A DNA stretch of 55,291 bases from an uncultured Eubacteriales bacterium (GTDB lineage Bacteria > Bacillota > Clostridia > Christensenellales > CAG-314): positions 1-55,291 of the forward strand of contig CASEME010000004.1 of NCBI GenBank assembly GCA_949289125.1, given 5' to 3'. How positions within the stretch are numbered: the stretch's first letter is position 1; each line of letters starts with the position of its first letter. The translations under genes and the position numbers were made by a program. Below, piece after piece: positions 7,251 through 14,920 of this stretch. The notes beneath the pieces were generated by a model that had not been told where the DNA came from, made no database searches, and saw nothing but the letters and a program-made list of their open reading frames with translations.

Positions 7251-8236
7251 TGTACAAAACTTTTGCTTTGCCATCGGCAAATTATTTCAAAAAAATATAT
7301 CCGTTAACAGACCAACTTAAAAAGACCAAAAGACAGTCTGACAGGTTGGTGCAAGATGCCGTTACTAAAAGCAAATTTTTGGTGGTAGTTGGTCCGTGTT
7401 CTGCAGACGACGTACAAGCCGTCATAGAGTATGCTACAAAGCTAAGCCAACTGAAAAAAAGTTTGAGCGACAAGATAGTGTTGGCTATGCGCATTTTTAC
7501 GGCAAAACCTCGTACAGATGGTGACGGTTATCAAGGCGTGCTATTTCATAGGCATGAGGACGCACCCTATGACTTACAGCAAGGCATTGTCGATGTGCGA
7601 CAAATGATGCTATTTGCCATACAGTTGGGGTTGCCTGTAGCAGACGAGTTGTTGTATCCCGATTGTATCAAGTACTATGGCGACCTTGTAAGCTATTACT
7701 CGTTGGGGGCACGTAGCAGTATGGATGCATTACATAGAGGTTTTGCAAGTGGACTAAACGTGCCTGTAGGCGTCAAAAACAGCATAGACGGTGACATAGT
7801 TGCTATGGTAAAGGGCGTATATGCAATATCACGTCCAAAAACTTTTCCTTACGGCGGCAAACAAATTGTAACCAATGGCAACAAGTTGGCACATGCAGTG
7901 TTGCGTGGCTATCACGATGGCAACAAGTTTGTCAACAATATGGATAGTGCGTCTACTGTGCGCCAACTGTATCAACAATATGATGTTGCTAACTCCTTTG
8001 TGATGGTGGACTGTTCGCACGCAAATAGCGGTAAAGTTGCTAAATTGCAAATAGACAACGCTTTGCAATGTGCACGTGACAAAAATGTTGGTGGCATTAT
8101 GCTTGAAAGTTATCTGTTTGGGGGGCAGGCAAAGCAATGTTACGGTGTATCCAAGACGGACGAGTGTTTGAGCTTTGACCAAACGGAGCTATTGTTGAAG
8201 CAGGTTGATGAGCTTGTCAATTTACGCTCAAAATGA
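7250..8236 (+). CDS. 3-deoxy-7-phosphoheptulonate (DAHP) synthase, class I
   Basis: DAHP synthase condenses phosphoenolpyruvate and erythrose 4-phosphate, the first step of the shikimate pathway. The 328-residue length and motifs match the AroF/AroG/AroH-type class I family: VVVGPCSADD with the metal-binding cysteine, RIFTAKPRT in the PEP site, LGARSSMDALHRGFASGL, VKNSIDGD, the histidine motif VDCSHANSGK, the metal-ligand glutamate in MLESYL and YGVSKTDECL. There is no fused chorismate mutase. Sequence around KPRT and the GN..H..LRG region departs from the standard form, but the metal and PEP ligands stay. No other aromatic amino acid gene is nearby. The start codon overlaps the coaD stop, with AGGAG at 7235-7239. 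Which effector inhibits it cannot be told. Confidence 0.9.
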   Translation: MYKTFALPSANYFKKIYPLTDQLKKTKRQSDRLVQDAVTKSKFLVVVGPCSADDVQAVIEYATKLSQLKKSLSDKIVLAMRIFTAKPRTDGDGYQGVLFHRHEDAPYDLQQGIVDVRQMMLFAIQLGLPVADELLYPDCIKYYGDLVSYYSLGARSSMDALHRGFASGLNVPVGVKNSIDGDIVAMVKGVYAISRPKTFPYGGKQIVTNGNKLAHAVLRGYHDGNKFVNNMDSASTVRQLYQQYDVANSFVMVDCSHANSGKVAKLQIDNALQCARDKNVGGIMLESYLFGGQAKQCYGVSKTDECLSFDQTELLLKQVDELVNLRSK

Positions 8237-8287
8237 TAATGATAGTGCGCTACTCAAACTACTAATTATTTACTTTTACAAAAAATA

Positions 8288-8313
8288 AGCGGCAAACACT
8301 TTGCCGCTTTTTA
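8288..8313. terminator. bidirectional intrinsic terminator between DAHP synthase and ylbJ
   Basis: A 10-base-pair stem (8288-8297 with 8301-8310) with a 3-base loop is flanked by A's on the left (8281-8286) and T's on the right (8309-8313). It can end both the plus-strand alr-to-DAHP-synthase operon and the minus-strand ylbJ gene, whose stop codon touches it. Confidence 0.88.
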
Positions 8314-9228
8314 TATTGAAAACAATTTACATAGTGCAAAACAAATTATTGTAGACAAAGCGCCATGCATCACTTTCATACGTAATACTGATAGCAATGT
8401 GTACCCTTGTTGTTTAAGATAGGGATAGCATTGCATAAGCACGCATATTCCACCAAATGAAATAAGCGTACAGCATAGTACAGTAGCTGAGCCAAGCGAA
8501 TAAGCGTTGCATAGGTTGTAACAGCCGCCTGTCATTTCGAGTAGTCCAATCAAAAATGTAGGTACGGTAACTCCAACAGTTGCAAACAAATTTGTGAGCA
8601 TTGCTTGCAACACATAGAAAAATGCTATATACCCACCTACAGCCGTGACAGACAATAAGCTATCTATCATAGCGTCGCCCGAATTGTTTTTTGTTTGTTG
8701 AATATTTGTTGTAGCACTTAGTGGGCACTGCGAAAAACTGTACAGTACGCCGTTAAGCAATGCGCCTAAGTAGTGTGAACCAATGAGTATTGCAGTGGCT
8801 TTTGTATTTTGCAAAAAACTGCCTCCAACTGTACCTATCAAAAATACGGGACCAGCAGTAGAGCAGAATGCAGTCAGCATTGATTTTTGCCGTCGTTGTA
8901 TTGCAGTTGTTTGCGGTAAATTTGTGCAAAGTTTTGCTCCTATAGGATAGCCACATAGCAGTGAGGCAATTATTGTACAGCAGTGTGCTTTGCTCAGTTT
9001 CAAAAGTTTGTCGTCAGTTTTTTGCGCGGCACAATAATTATCGTTTGCGCTAAGTATCACTTTGGATAGCAGTGCAAAAGGCAGTAGGGCGGGCAATACG
9101 TTTTGCGCCCAAACGCTTGCCCCTTGCAAAAATACATCCATATAATTTCGTGCATCTGCCAAAAATACTATTGCGACAACTGCAGCAAACAAAATGCCTA
9201 ATATTGAGCCTACTTTATTTTTCGTCAT
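8311..9228 (-). CDS. ylbJ: YlbJ-like sporulation integral membrane protein
   Basis: A 305-residue, strongly hydrophobic protein with about seven or eight membrane segments. The blocks NVLPALLPFALLSKVIL, LCGYPIGAKLCTNL and AFCSTAGPVFLIGTVG match YlbJ, a nucleoside-recognition (Gate) domain protein needed for spore maturation in Bacillus. It is about 100 residues shorter than the Bacillus form. Its place between coaD (ylbI) and tmcAL (ylbM) repeats the Bacillus order, though here it is on the opposite strand from coaD. No ribosome binding site precedes the ATG at 9228, and a possible -10 (TATCAT) lies 11 bases upstream, so the leader may be very short. Its presence hints that the organism or its ancestors sporulate. 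Confidence 0.82.
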   Translation of the reverse strand: MTKNKVGSILGILFAAVVAIVFLADARNYMDVFLQGASVWAQNVLPALLPFALLSKVILSANDNYCAAQKTDDKLLKLSKAHCCTIIASLLCGYPIGAKLCTNLPQTTAIQRRQKSMLTAFCSTAGPVFLIGTVGGSFLQNTKATAILIGSHYLGALLNGVLYSFSQCPLSATTNIQQTKNNSGDAMIDSLLSVTAVGGYIAFFYVLQAMLTNLFATVGVTVPTFLIGLLEMTGGCYNLCNAYSLGSATVLCCTLISFGGICVLMQCYPYLKQQGYTLLSVLRMKVMHGALSTIICFALCKLFSI

Positions 9229-9291
9229 ACGCTATTTGTATGATACTTGTCCGCTATATTATGCAATAATGGTGCTAATTTGACTATTTGT

Positions 9292-9323
9292 ATAATACTA
9301 TTTTACACATAGTATTATTTTTT
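9292..9323 (+). terminator. terminator-shaped hairpin in the ylbJ-tmcAL gap
   Basis: A perfect 10-base-pair stem (9292-9301 with 9309-9318, 7-base loop) is followed by T's on the plus strand. No plus-strand gene ends here, since both neighbours run on the minus strand. The rest of the 9229-9432 gap shows no gene; it holds a possible ylbJ promoter near 9235-9240 (plus coordinates of a minus-strand TATCAT). Confidence 0.5.
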
Positions 9324-9432
9324 ACGGCTAATTTGGCTATGGTAAACGCTATTTTGGCTCTGTTTGCTTATTGTCAGCATTTTGCAATTTGCAAGTAGAT
9401 TGCAGTTGTTCTCGCAATCGAATACTCAATTT

Positions 9433-10524
9433 TTATACTTTAATAAACGTGTGTGTTGGTGCAATACCCGTCAATGCACAGTACAGTCTGTCCGCCTTTT
9501 TATCTATGTCTGATATCAATTTTTGCTGTTCGGTGAGTTGTGTACTAAGTTTGCAAAGGTGTGCAAGTAACTTGGTATTGTTAGCAGACACTGCAAGTAT
9601 TTTTGTCGGCGCAACAGTTTGTCTGCGCAGGTTGGTATATTGTGCTGTTATACCCAACAAGGCATTTAGCACAATACGTTGCAGTTTGAGCTGTGTATAT
9701 CTTTTGGATTTGACATCTGCTATCAGATTGTCAAAGCTGTTGGTAGGGGTGGCGTTGGCAAACTTATTTTCCAAACCTTCGCTTACTCCTTCGGTATTCT
9801 GCCAATGCTCTTTGTCAATAAGCGCTGCCGCAGTTGATGCAAACTGTTTATAATTAGTTTCTACCGTACTTAGCATACTGTCCACACTGTGTTGTGGAGC
9901 GTACTGATATGCTTGCATTTTGTTCATATTGCGTATGGCGGTTGCGCTTGCATATCCATCTATAAGACTATCTGAGTTATAATTGTCTGGTCTTAAAAGT
10001 GTGGCAATTTGTATGTTGCTTTTGCTTTTTATAATTGCCTTTATATATTCTATTGCAAGAGTGTTGTTGGGCTTGTCCAATATTTGCTGATATTGTGGCA
10101 GTGCAAGTGCTACGGCTTTGGGGTAGGACACGCCTTTACAAAGGTGGAGTTTTACTTGTTCATCAAATTGTGTGTCCAACGTAGCTTTGGCACATCGCAT
10201 AAGCATTTGAGTGTCGCCGCATTCACTGCCAAAACACAACTCTTGCGCTCCTATGGTATTGGCTATCTCTATTGCGCCTTGTGCAAAGTTTTGTGCACTC
10301 GATGTCGCGTATATTGAGGGCAACTCCAACACAGCGTCCGCTCCATTTGCAATGGCTATTTGCGCACGAGTGTATTTGTCTGTGCAGGCTGGCATTGCAC
10401 GTTGTACAAAATTGCCGCTCATAATTATTACTACGGCGTCCCCTCTAAGTTTAGCAAAGTCCAACAGCCTTTTGTGTCCGTTGTGGAAAGGGTTGTATTC
10501 TGCTATTATCGCACAAATTTTCAT
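9433..10524 (-). CDS. tmcAL: tRNA(Met) cytidine acetate ligase TmcAL
   Basis: TmcAL (YlbM) makes N4-acetylcytidine at the wobble position of elongator tRNA-Met, using acetate and ATP. The 363-residue protein starts MKICAIIAEYNPFHNGH, the nucleotidyltransferase HIGH-like motif, followed by SGNFVQRAMPACTDKYTRAQ. It has YASATAIRN in the middle and KRYTQLKLQRIVLNALLG near the C-terminus, all typical. A good AGAGGT precedes the start on the minus strand. The substrate link is neat: acetate is the product of AckA, encoded divergently just across the gap, although chance proximity is as likely. It matches ylbM in the conserved ylbH-to-ylbN neighbourhood. Confidence 0.94.
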   Translation of the reverse strand: MKICAIIAEYNPFHNGHKRLLDFAKLRGDAVVIIMSGNFVQRAMPACTDKYTRAQIAIANGADAVLELPSIYATSSAQNFAQGAIEIANTIGAQELCFGSECGDTQMLMRCAKATLDTQFDEQVKLHLCKGVSYPKAVALALPQYQQILDKPNNTLAIEYIKAIIKSKSNIQIATLLRPDNYNSDSLIDGYASATAIRNMNKMQAYQYAPQHSVDSMLSTVETNYKQFASTAAALIDKEHWQNTEGVSEGLENKFANATPTNSFDNLIADVKSKRYTQLKLQRIVLNALLGITAQYTNLRRQTVAPTKILAVSANNTKLLAHLCKLSTQLTEQQKLISDIDKKADRLYCALTGIAPTHTFIKV

Positions 10525-10543
10525 GTTAATACCTCTTTTACTC

Positions 10544-10572
10544 TTTACTTTGCTGTCGCGATGTTGTATAAT
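10544..10572 (+). promoter_or_regulatory. probable promoter of pta-ackA
   Basis: TTTACT (10544-10549), 17 bases, TATAAT (10567-10572) predict a start near 10579 and a leader of about 113 bases. The -35 box repeats the TTTACT seen before the PH-domain gene. The promoter lies in the space between the divergent tmcAL and pta starts. Confidence 0.6.
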
Positions 10573-10598
10573 AATGGACGTGACAAAGACAGGTTAAT

Positions 10599-10620
10599 TT
10601 TTACCCAAAGTTTGGTAAAA
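10599..10620. repeat. inverted repeat in the pta leader
   Basis: TTTTACC (10599-10605) and GGTAAAA (10614-10620) form a 7-base inverted repeat around 8 bases, inside the predicted 5' leader of pta. It could be an operator or a small RNA hairpin; no T tract follows, so it is not a terminator. Confidence 0.35.
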
Positions 10621-10691
10621 CTTATTCTGCTTACAATAGTATCACATAATTGTACAAAAATACTAACGAATTTTTTTTGGAGGTATAACCA

Positions 10692-11696
10692 ATGTCCAAA
10701 ATATTGCAAACCATCAAGGACAAAGCAAGAAAACTTAACAAAAATATTGTTCTTCCCGAAAGTGAAGACAGTCGTGTGGTGCAAGCTGCCGCTCAGTCGG
10801 TAAAAGAAGGCATTGCTCGTATCACGTTATTAGGTAACGCTGACGAAATTAAAAAGGCTAACCCCAACGTCAATCTCAAGGGTGTAACTATCATCGATCC
10901 TAAGACGCACAGCAAAACTGCCGAATATGCCAACCTTTTGTACGAGCTTCGCAAAGCAAAGGGTATGACTTTGGAACTTGCTCAAAAAACAGTATTGGAA
11001 GACTACACAATGTACGGCGCTTTGATGCTCAAAGCAGACGACGTGGACGGTATGGTATCGGGTGCTTGCCACTCTACAGCCAATACTTTGCGTCCCGCTT
11101 TGCAGGTTATCAAAACAGCCCCCGGCACACCTTTGGTATCTGCATACTTTTTGATGGTGGCTCCCGAAGGTGGCAACAAATATTGTCCTGACGGTTGCTT
11201 TATCTATGCAGATTCCGGACTTGTACAAAACCCCACAAGTGAAGAATTGGCATATATAGCTTTGGCATCTGCAAAGAGTGCAGAAACCATTGCCGGCATT
11301 ACTCCTGCAATAGCATTTATTTCTCACTCGTCCAAGGGCAGTGCAAAGCACGACGACGTAACCAAAGTTGTCAACGCAGTTGCAAAATTCCACGAGATTG
11401 CTCCGCAGTACAATGCAGACGGTGAGTTGCAATTTGACGCAGCCGTAGTACCCGAAGTTGGTGCGTCCAAAGCGCCTGGCTCTATCGTTGCAGGCCACGC
11501 CAATGTACTTATCTTCCCAGACCTCGACGCCGGAAACAGCAACTACAAAAATACCGAACGCATGGGCGGTTTTCAGGCTATAGGACCTTTGTGTCAAGGT
11601 CTTGCAAAACCTATCAACGACTTGTCCCGCGGTTGCCACATGGAAGACATCGTTGCCGCAGTCGCTATTACTGCTTTGCAAACAGCTATAAAATAA
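10692..11696 (+). CDS. pta: phosphate acetyltransferase
   Basis: Pta converts acetyl-CoA and phosphate to acetyl phosphate. Together with AckA it forms the acetate fermentation route that yields ATP. At 334 residues it is the short single-domain form usual in Firmicutes. Motifs seen are IVLPESEDSRV at the N-terminus, DGMVSGACHSTANTLRPALQ, FADSG-like IYADSGLVQNPT, GSAKHDDV and the C-terminal NVLIFPDLDAGN, all well kept. A strong GGAGGT (10679-10684) precedes the ATG. ackA follows after 33 bases in the same operon, which fits a main energy-yielding role and an anaerobic life style. Confidence 0.97.
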   Translation: MSKILQTIKDKARKLNKNIVLPESEDSRVVQAAAQSVKEGIARITLLGNADEIKKANPNVNLKGVTIIDPKTHSKTAEYANLLYELRKAKGMTLELAQKTVLEDYTMYGALMLKADDVDGMVSGACHSTANTLRPALQVIKTAPGTPLVSAYFLMVAPEGGNKYCPDGCFIYADSGLVQNPTSEELAYIALASAKSAETIAGITPAIAFISHSSKGSAKHDDVTKVVNAVAKFHEIAPQYNADGELQFDAAVVPEVGASKAPGSIVAGHANVLIFPDLDAGNSNYKNTERMGGFQAIGPLCQGLAKPINDLSRGCHMEDIVAAVAITALQTAIK

Positions 11697-11729
11697 TAGG
11701 TGCAAATAGTACACTTTAAGGAGAATATT

Positions 11730-12929
11730 ATGAAAATTCTTGTTATCAATGCAGGTAGTTCTTCGCTCAAATATCAGCTTATTGATATGGCGGACGAAAG
11801 CGTAATTGCAAAAGGTCTGTGCGAACGCATAGCCATTGAGGGCAGCAGACTTGTGCACAAGGCACACGGCGAAACATTTACCTTCGAAAAACCTATGCCC
11901 AATCACACTGTAGCAATCAAAATGGTACTTGACGCACTTGTAGACAAAAAGTGTGGTGTTATCTCCTCTATGGACGAAATTGCCGCAGTAGGTCACAGAT
12001 TGGTGCATGGTGCAGAGGACTACAACTGCTCGGTGCTTATCACAGACGAAGTTGTTGCAAAATGTACGGAAAATGCAGAGCTTGCTCCTTTGCACAATCC
12101 TGCAAATGTAATGGGTATTAACGCTTGCAGAGAGGTTATGCCCAACACGCCTATGGTAGCTGTGTTCGATACAGCGTTCCACGCTACAATGCCCGACTAC
12201 GCATACTTGTATGGTATGTCTTATGACGACTACAAAAAGTACCGTATTCGCAAATACGGTTTTCACGGCACAAGCCATATGTATGTGTCGCAAGAGGCTG
12301 CCAAAATGCTTGGCAAAGATATTAATGATACAAAAATTATTACTTGTCACTTGGGCAACGGTTCGTCCATCACTGCAGTTAAGGGTGGCAAAAGCATAGA
12401 TACCACGATGGGCTTTACTCCCCTTGACGGTTTGCCTATGGGTACTCGTAGCGGTTCTATCGATCCTGCTATTGTAGAATATTGGATGCAAAAGACAGGC
12501 AAGAGCGTGGCAGACGCAATAAAGCATCTCAACAAGGAGTGCGGTATGCTTGGTTTGTCGGGTAACAGCAGCGACTACAGAGATTTGTGCGACAATGGCA
12601 ATTTGGATAATCCTCGCAACAAGTTGGCAGTGGACGTATTCAGCTATTGTGTCAAACGCTATGTGGGTGCATATACTGCAGTAATGAACGGTGTGGACGC
12701 CATAGTGTTTACTGCAGGCGTAGGTGAAAATACCAACTATGTGCGTGAGCAGTCTATGAGAGACCTCGATTACCTTGGCATCAAATTGGACAAGTCCAAA
12801 AACGACAAATGTCCTCGTGGCGTAGCTTGCGACATATCTGCAAAGGGCAGTAAGGTAAAAATTCTTGTAATTCCTACCAACGAAGAGTTGGTAATTGCCC
12901 GCGAAACTGTAGCCGTAGCAAAATTGTAA
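11730..12929 (+). CDS. ackA: acetate kinase
   Basis: AckA transfers phosphate from acetyl phosphate to ADP, making acetate and ATP. The 399-residue protein has the ASKHA fold signatures LVINAGSSSLKYQLID (phosphate 1), GHRLVHGAE, the AFHATMPDYAYLYG region, RKYGFHGTSHMYV, HLGNGSSITAV, TPLDGLPMGTRSG and FTAGVGENTNYVRE for adenosine binding. The start is the ATG at 11730 after AAGGAG; an upstream in-frame start at 11700 would add residues not seen in the family. It is the second gene after pta. No terminator separates it from the DUF177 promoter, whose -35 box begins 8 bases beyond its stop. Confidence 0.98.
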   Translation: MKILVINAGSSSLKYQLIDMADESVIAKGLCERIAIEGSRLVHKAHGETFTFEKPMPNHTVAIKMVLDALVDKKCGVISSMDEIAAVGHRLVHGAEDYNCSVLITDEVVAKCTENAELAPLHNPANVMGINACREVMPNTPMVAVFDTAFHATMPDYAYLYGMSYDDYKKYRIRKYGFHGTSHMYVSQEAAKMLGKDINDTKIITCHLGNGSSITAVKGGKSIDTTMGFTPLDGLPMGTRSGSIDPAIVEYWMQKTGKSVADAIKHLNKECGMLGLSGNSSDYRDLCDNGNLDNPRNKLAVDVFSYCVKRYVGAYTAVMNGVDAIVFTAGVGENTNYVREQSMRDLDYLGIKLDKSKNDKCPRGVACDISAKGSKVKILVIPTNEELVIARETVAVAKL

Positions 12930-12936
12930 TAAACTG

Positions 12937-12965
12937 TTGACAAAATTTTACTTTGTCTATATAAT
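12937..12965 (+). promoter_or_regulatory. consensus sigma-A promoter of DUF177-rpmF
   Basis: TTGACA (12937-12942), exactly 17 bases, TATAAT (12960-12965): a full consensus match in all 12 positions. The predicted start near 12972 leaves at most about 10 bases before the start codon of the next gene. Confidence 0.9.
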
Positions 12966-12981
12966 ACTTTGAGTGTGCGAT

Positions 12982-13422
12982 ATGATTAGCATAGATTTGA
13001 CAAAAACGTTTTCCGCTGTAGACAGTCAATTTGATATTGAAGCGCCTATTGCAGTGCAAGCCGATTGGTTGCCCTATCCTTATTGTGAGGTAAGCGAAGG
13101 CAAATTTTGCGGTAGTTACTGCTATACCGATCCCGATGTGGAGGTGGTTGGCGATATCAGCTTTCTCGTAAGAGGCTACTGTGACAGATGCGGTCAACCT
13201 GTTGGCAAACGGTTTGTAATCAAATTCAATCAAATATTTGTCAGTGAAGACGATGGCGAAAGCTATATGTTCAAAGGCAAACAGCTTGTATTGGACGATG
13301 CTTTGCGCGAGCAGGTTATTCTTGCTATGCCCAATAGTTTTCTCTGCAGCAATTATTGCAAAGGGTTGTGTCCCGTTTGCGGTTGCAATCTCAACAAAGA
13401 GCGGTGTGACTGCGATAAGTAG
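12982..13422 (+). CDS. DUF177 (YceD/YlbN) family protein
   Basis: A 146-residue member of the YceD/YlbN family, which is nearly always encoded just before rpmF and is linked to 23S rRNA and ribosome assembly. It has the two cysteine pairs expected: CDRCGQPVGKRF in the middle and SNYCKGLCPVCGCNLN at the C-terminus, plus LREQVILAMPN between. The N-terminus MISIDLTKTF from the ATG at 12982 matches the family. A GTG at 12973 is in frame and lies 8 bases from the -10 box, so a leaderless start is possible. Only a weak GAG precedes either codon, unlike most genes here. rpmF follows 54 bases later. Confidence 0.9.
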   Translation: MISIDLTKTFSAVDSQFDIEAPIAVQADWLPYPYCEVSEGKFCGSYCYTDPDVEVVGDISFLVRGYCDRCGQPVGKRFVIKFNQIFVSEDDGESYMFKGKQLVLDDALREQVILAMPNSFLCSNYCKGLCPVCGCNLNKERCDCDK

Positions 13423-13476
13423 GAGCCACCGATTTGCTAAATATCAACTACAAAATTTATTCGGAGGTGCATACTA

Positions 13477-13665
13477 ATGGCAGTACCCAAGGGAAAAACT
13501 TCTAAACAAAGAAAACACACAAGAGCGGCAAATTGGAAGGCATCCGCTCCTACTTTGGTAGAATGTCCTCAATGTCACGAGCTCAAGGTTGCTCACACAG
13601 TGTGTGACGCTTGCGGCTACTATGACGGCAAGCAGGTAGTGGCTACTGAAGAAGCTAAAAAGTAA
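13477..13665 (+). CDS. rpmF: 50S ribosomal protein L32
   Basis: L32 is a small protein of the large ribosomal subunit. The 62 residues begin MAVPKGKTSKQRKHTRAANW, as usual, and carry a four-cysteine zinc ribbon (CPQC and CDACG), so this is the zinc-binding form rather than the cysteine-free paralogue used under zinc limitation. A very strong GGAGGTG precedes the ATG. It shares the DUF177 promoter and is followed by a terminator at 13725-13756. Confidence 0.97.
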   Translation: MAVPKGKTSKQRKHTRAANWKASAPTLVECPQCHELKVAHTVCDACGYYDGKQVVATEEAKK

Positions 13666-13724
13666 TTATCTGTACCATACTTTTTGCTTTTGACGTAATT
13701 ATCAAATATACTTTGCTATTTTAT

Positions 13725-13756
13725 GGCAGAACGCGAACAAGCGTATCTGCCTTTTT
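13725..13756 (+). terminator. intrinsic terminator of DUF177-rpmF
   Basis: GGCAGA (13725-13730) pairs with TCTGCC (13746-13751), with an inner CGC/GCG pairing, and TTTTT follows at 13752-13756. It lies 60 bases after rpmF. Confidence 0.75.
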
Positions 13757-13760
13757 GCTT

Positions 13761-13792
13761 TTGTGAAACAATCGCCATTTTTGTGAAACAAT
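13761..13792. repeat. tandem TTGTGAAACAAT repeats upstream of the plsX promoter
   Basis: TTGTGAAACAAT occurs at 13761-13772 and again at 13781-13792, exactly 20 bases apart, about two DNA turns. Each copy is itself an imperfect palindrome (TTGT-GAA-ACAA). The second copy ends 21 bases before the -35 box, a fitting position for an activator or repressor site. It does not resemble the FapR operator known upstream of plsX in Bacillus. Confidence 0.5.
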
Positions 13793-13813
13793 TTTAGTTT
13801 TCGTACAAAAAGT

Positions 13814-13842
13814 TTGCCAACTTAGCCAATATAAGGTATAAT
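13814..13842 (+). promoter_or_regulatory. sigma-A-type promoter of the plsX operon
   Basis: TTGCCA (13814-13819), 17 bases, TATAAT (13837-13842). Predicted start is near 13849, giving a leader of about 45 bases before plsX. Confidence 0.8.
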
Positions 13843-13894
13843 AATAAAAACATTTACGCTTTTGAAAATCAAATTTTCAGCAATCGGAGGAAGT

Positions 13895-14920
13895 ATGAAT
13901 AACAAGGTTGTAGTGGATATTTTCGGTGGAGACAACGCTCCTTACGAAATAATAGAAGGCTGCCTTGTTGCAATGCGCAACATCCCTCACATAAGTGTAG
14001 TTATGTGCGGCAAAAAAGATATTATCGAGCAATATCTCAGCAACAAAAAATACGACAAATCACGTGTGGAAATTGTAGACGCAGAGGACGTCATCACCAA
14101 TGACGAAGTGCCCACGGTTGCAATACGCACCAAACGCAATTCTTCGCTTGTAAGAGCGTTGGAATATGCGCGCGACAACGACGACGTGTTGGGTATGGTA
14201 TCTGCCGGAAGTACAGGAGCTGTGCTTGCAGGTGCTACTCTCAAGATTGGTCGCATAAGAGGCGTTCAACGTCCTGCCCTTGCTCCATTGTTGCCTACAG
14301 TCAACGGCAAACAAGTTTTGCTAATTGACTGTGGTGCAAACGTAGACTGCAAACCGCAGATGCTTTTGCAATTTGCAGAGATGGGACACGCCTTTATGAA
14401 TAGCGTATACAAGATAGATAAACCTCGCATTGGTCTGCTCTCCAACGGCACAGAGGACAAAAAGGGCAATGAGTTGACTCACGAGGCTTTTGCAATGCTA
14501 AAGCAATCCTCACTCAACTTTGTAGGCAACATGGAGGCGCGCGACATTTTGTCGGGCGATTATGACGTAGTGGTTGCAGATGGTTTTTATGGCAACATTG
14601 CATTAAAGTCGTGCGAGGGCACAGCACTTATGATGATGAAACTTATGAAGCGTTTCTTCACGTCAAGTCTCAAGCGCAAAATTGGCGCACTTATGCTAAA
14701 AGGCGCTTTTCGCGAGATAAAAGGCGTTATGGACTACAACAAGACGGGCGGAGCTCCCTTTGTTGGCGTCAACAAAGTTGTTGTCAAGTCTCACGGCTCA
14801 AGCAAAGCGGAGGCTATTGCAGGTAGTATCGGTCAGGTAGTTAAATTTGCCGAAAGCGGACTTATTGCCAACTTGCGCCCCTATTTTGACAAGCCGCAAC
14901 AGGACGCTGATCATGACTAA
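13895..14920 (+). CDS. plsX: phosphate acyltransferase PlsX
   Basis: PlsX turns acyl-ACP into acyl phosphate, which PlsY then uses to start phospholipid synthesis at the membrane. The ATG at 13895 follows CGGAGG (13885-13890) and gives 341 residues; the in-frame TTG at 13862 is upstream of that site. Typical segments are VVDIFGGDNAPYEIIEGCLVA, MVSAGSTGAVLAGA, RPALAPLLPT, DCGANVDCKPQMLLQFA and GFYGNIALKSCEGTA. Firmicutes usually place fabD, fabG or acpP between plsX and rnc. Here rnc overlaps plsX by 8 bases, so acyl carrier protein must be encoded elsewhere. Confidence 0.96.
   Translation: MNNKVVVDIFGGDNAPYEIIEGCLVAMRNIPHISVVMCGKKDIIEQYLSNKKYDKSRVEIVDAEDVITNDEVPTVAIRTKRNSSLVRALEYARDNDDVLGMVSAGSTGAVLAGATLKIGRIRGVQRPALAPLLPTVNGKQVLLIDCGANVDCKPQMLLQFAEMGHAFMNSVYKIDKPRIGLLSNGTEDKKGNELTHEAFAMLKQSSLNFVGNMEARDILSGDYDVVVADGFYGNIALKSCEGTALMMMKLMKRFFTSSLKRKIGALMLKGAFREIKGVMDYNKTGGAPFVGVNKVVVKSHGSSKAEAIAGSIGQVVKFAESGLIANLRPYFDKPQQDADHD

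Noticed and set aside
10830..12527. 565-codon open frame on the minus strand across pta and ackA
   Set aside because: It lies opposite two strongly conserved genes with good ribosome binding sites, its product is Cys/His-rich noise without known motifs, and no promoter or ribosome binding site precedes it.
13861..13894. Upstream TTG at 13862 as the plsX start
   Set aside because: The CGGAGG site is placed for the ATG at 13895, and the family N-terminus begins there.
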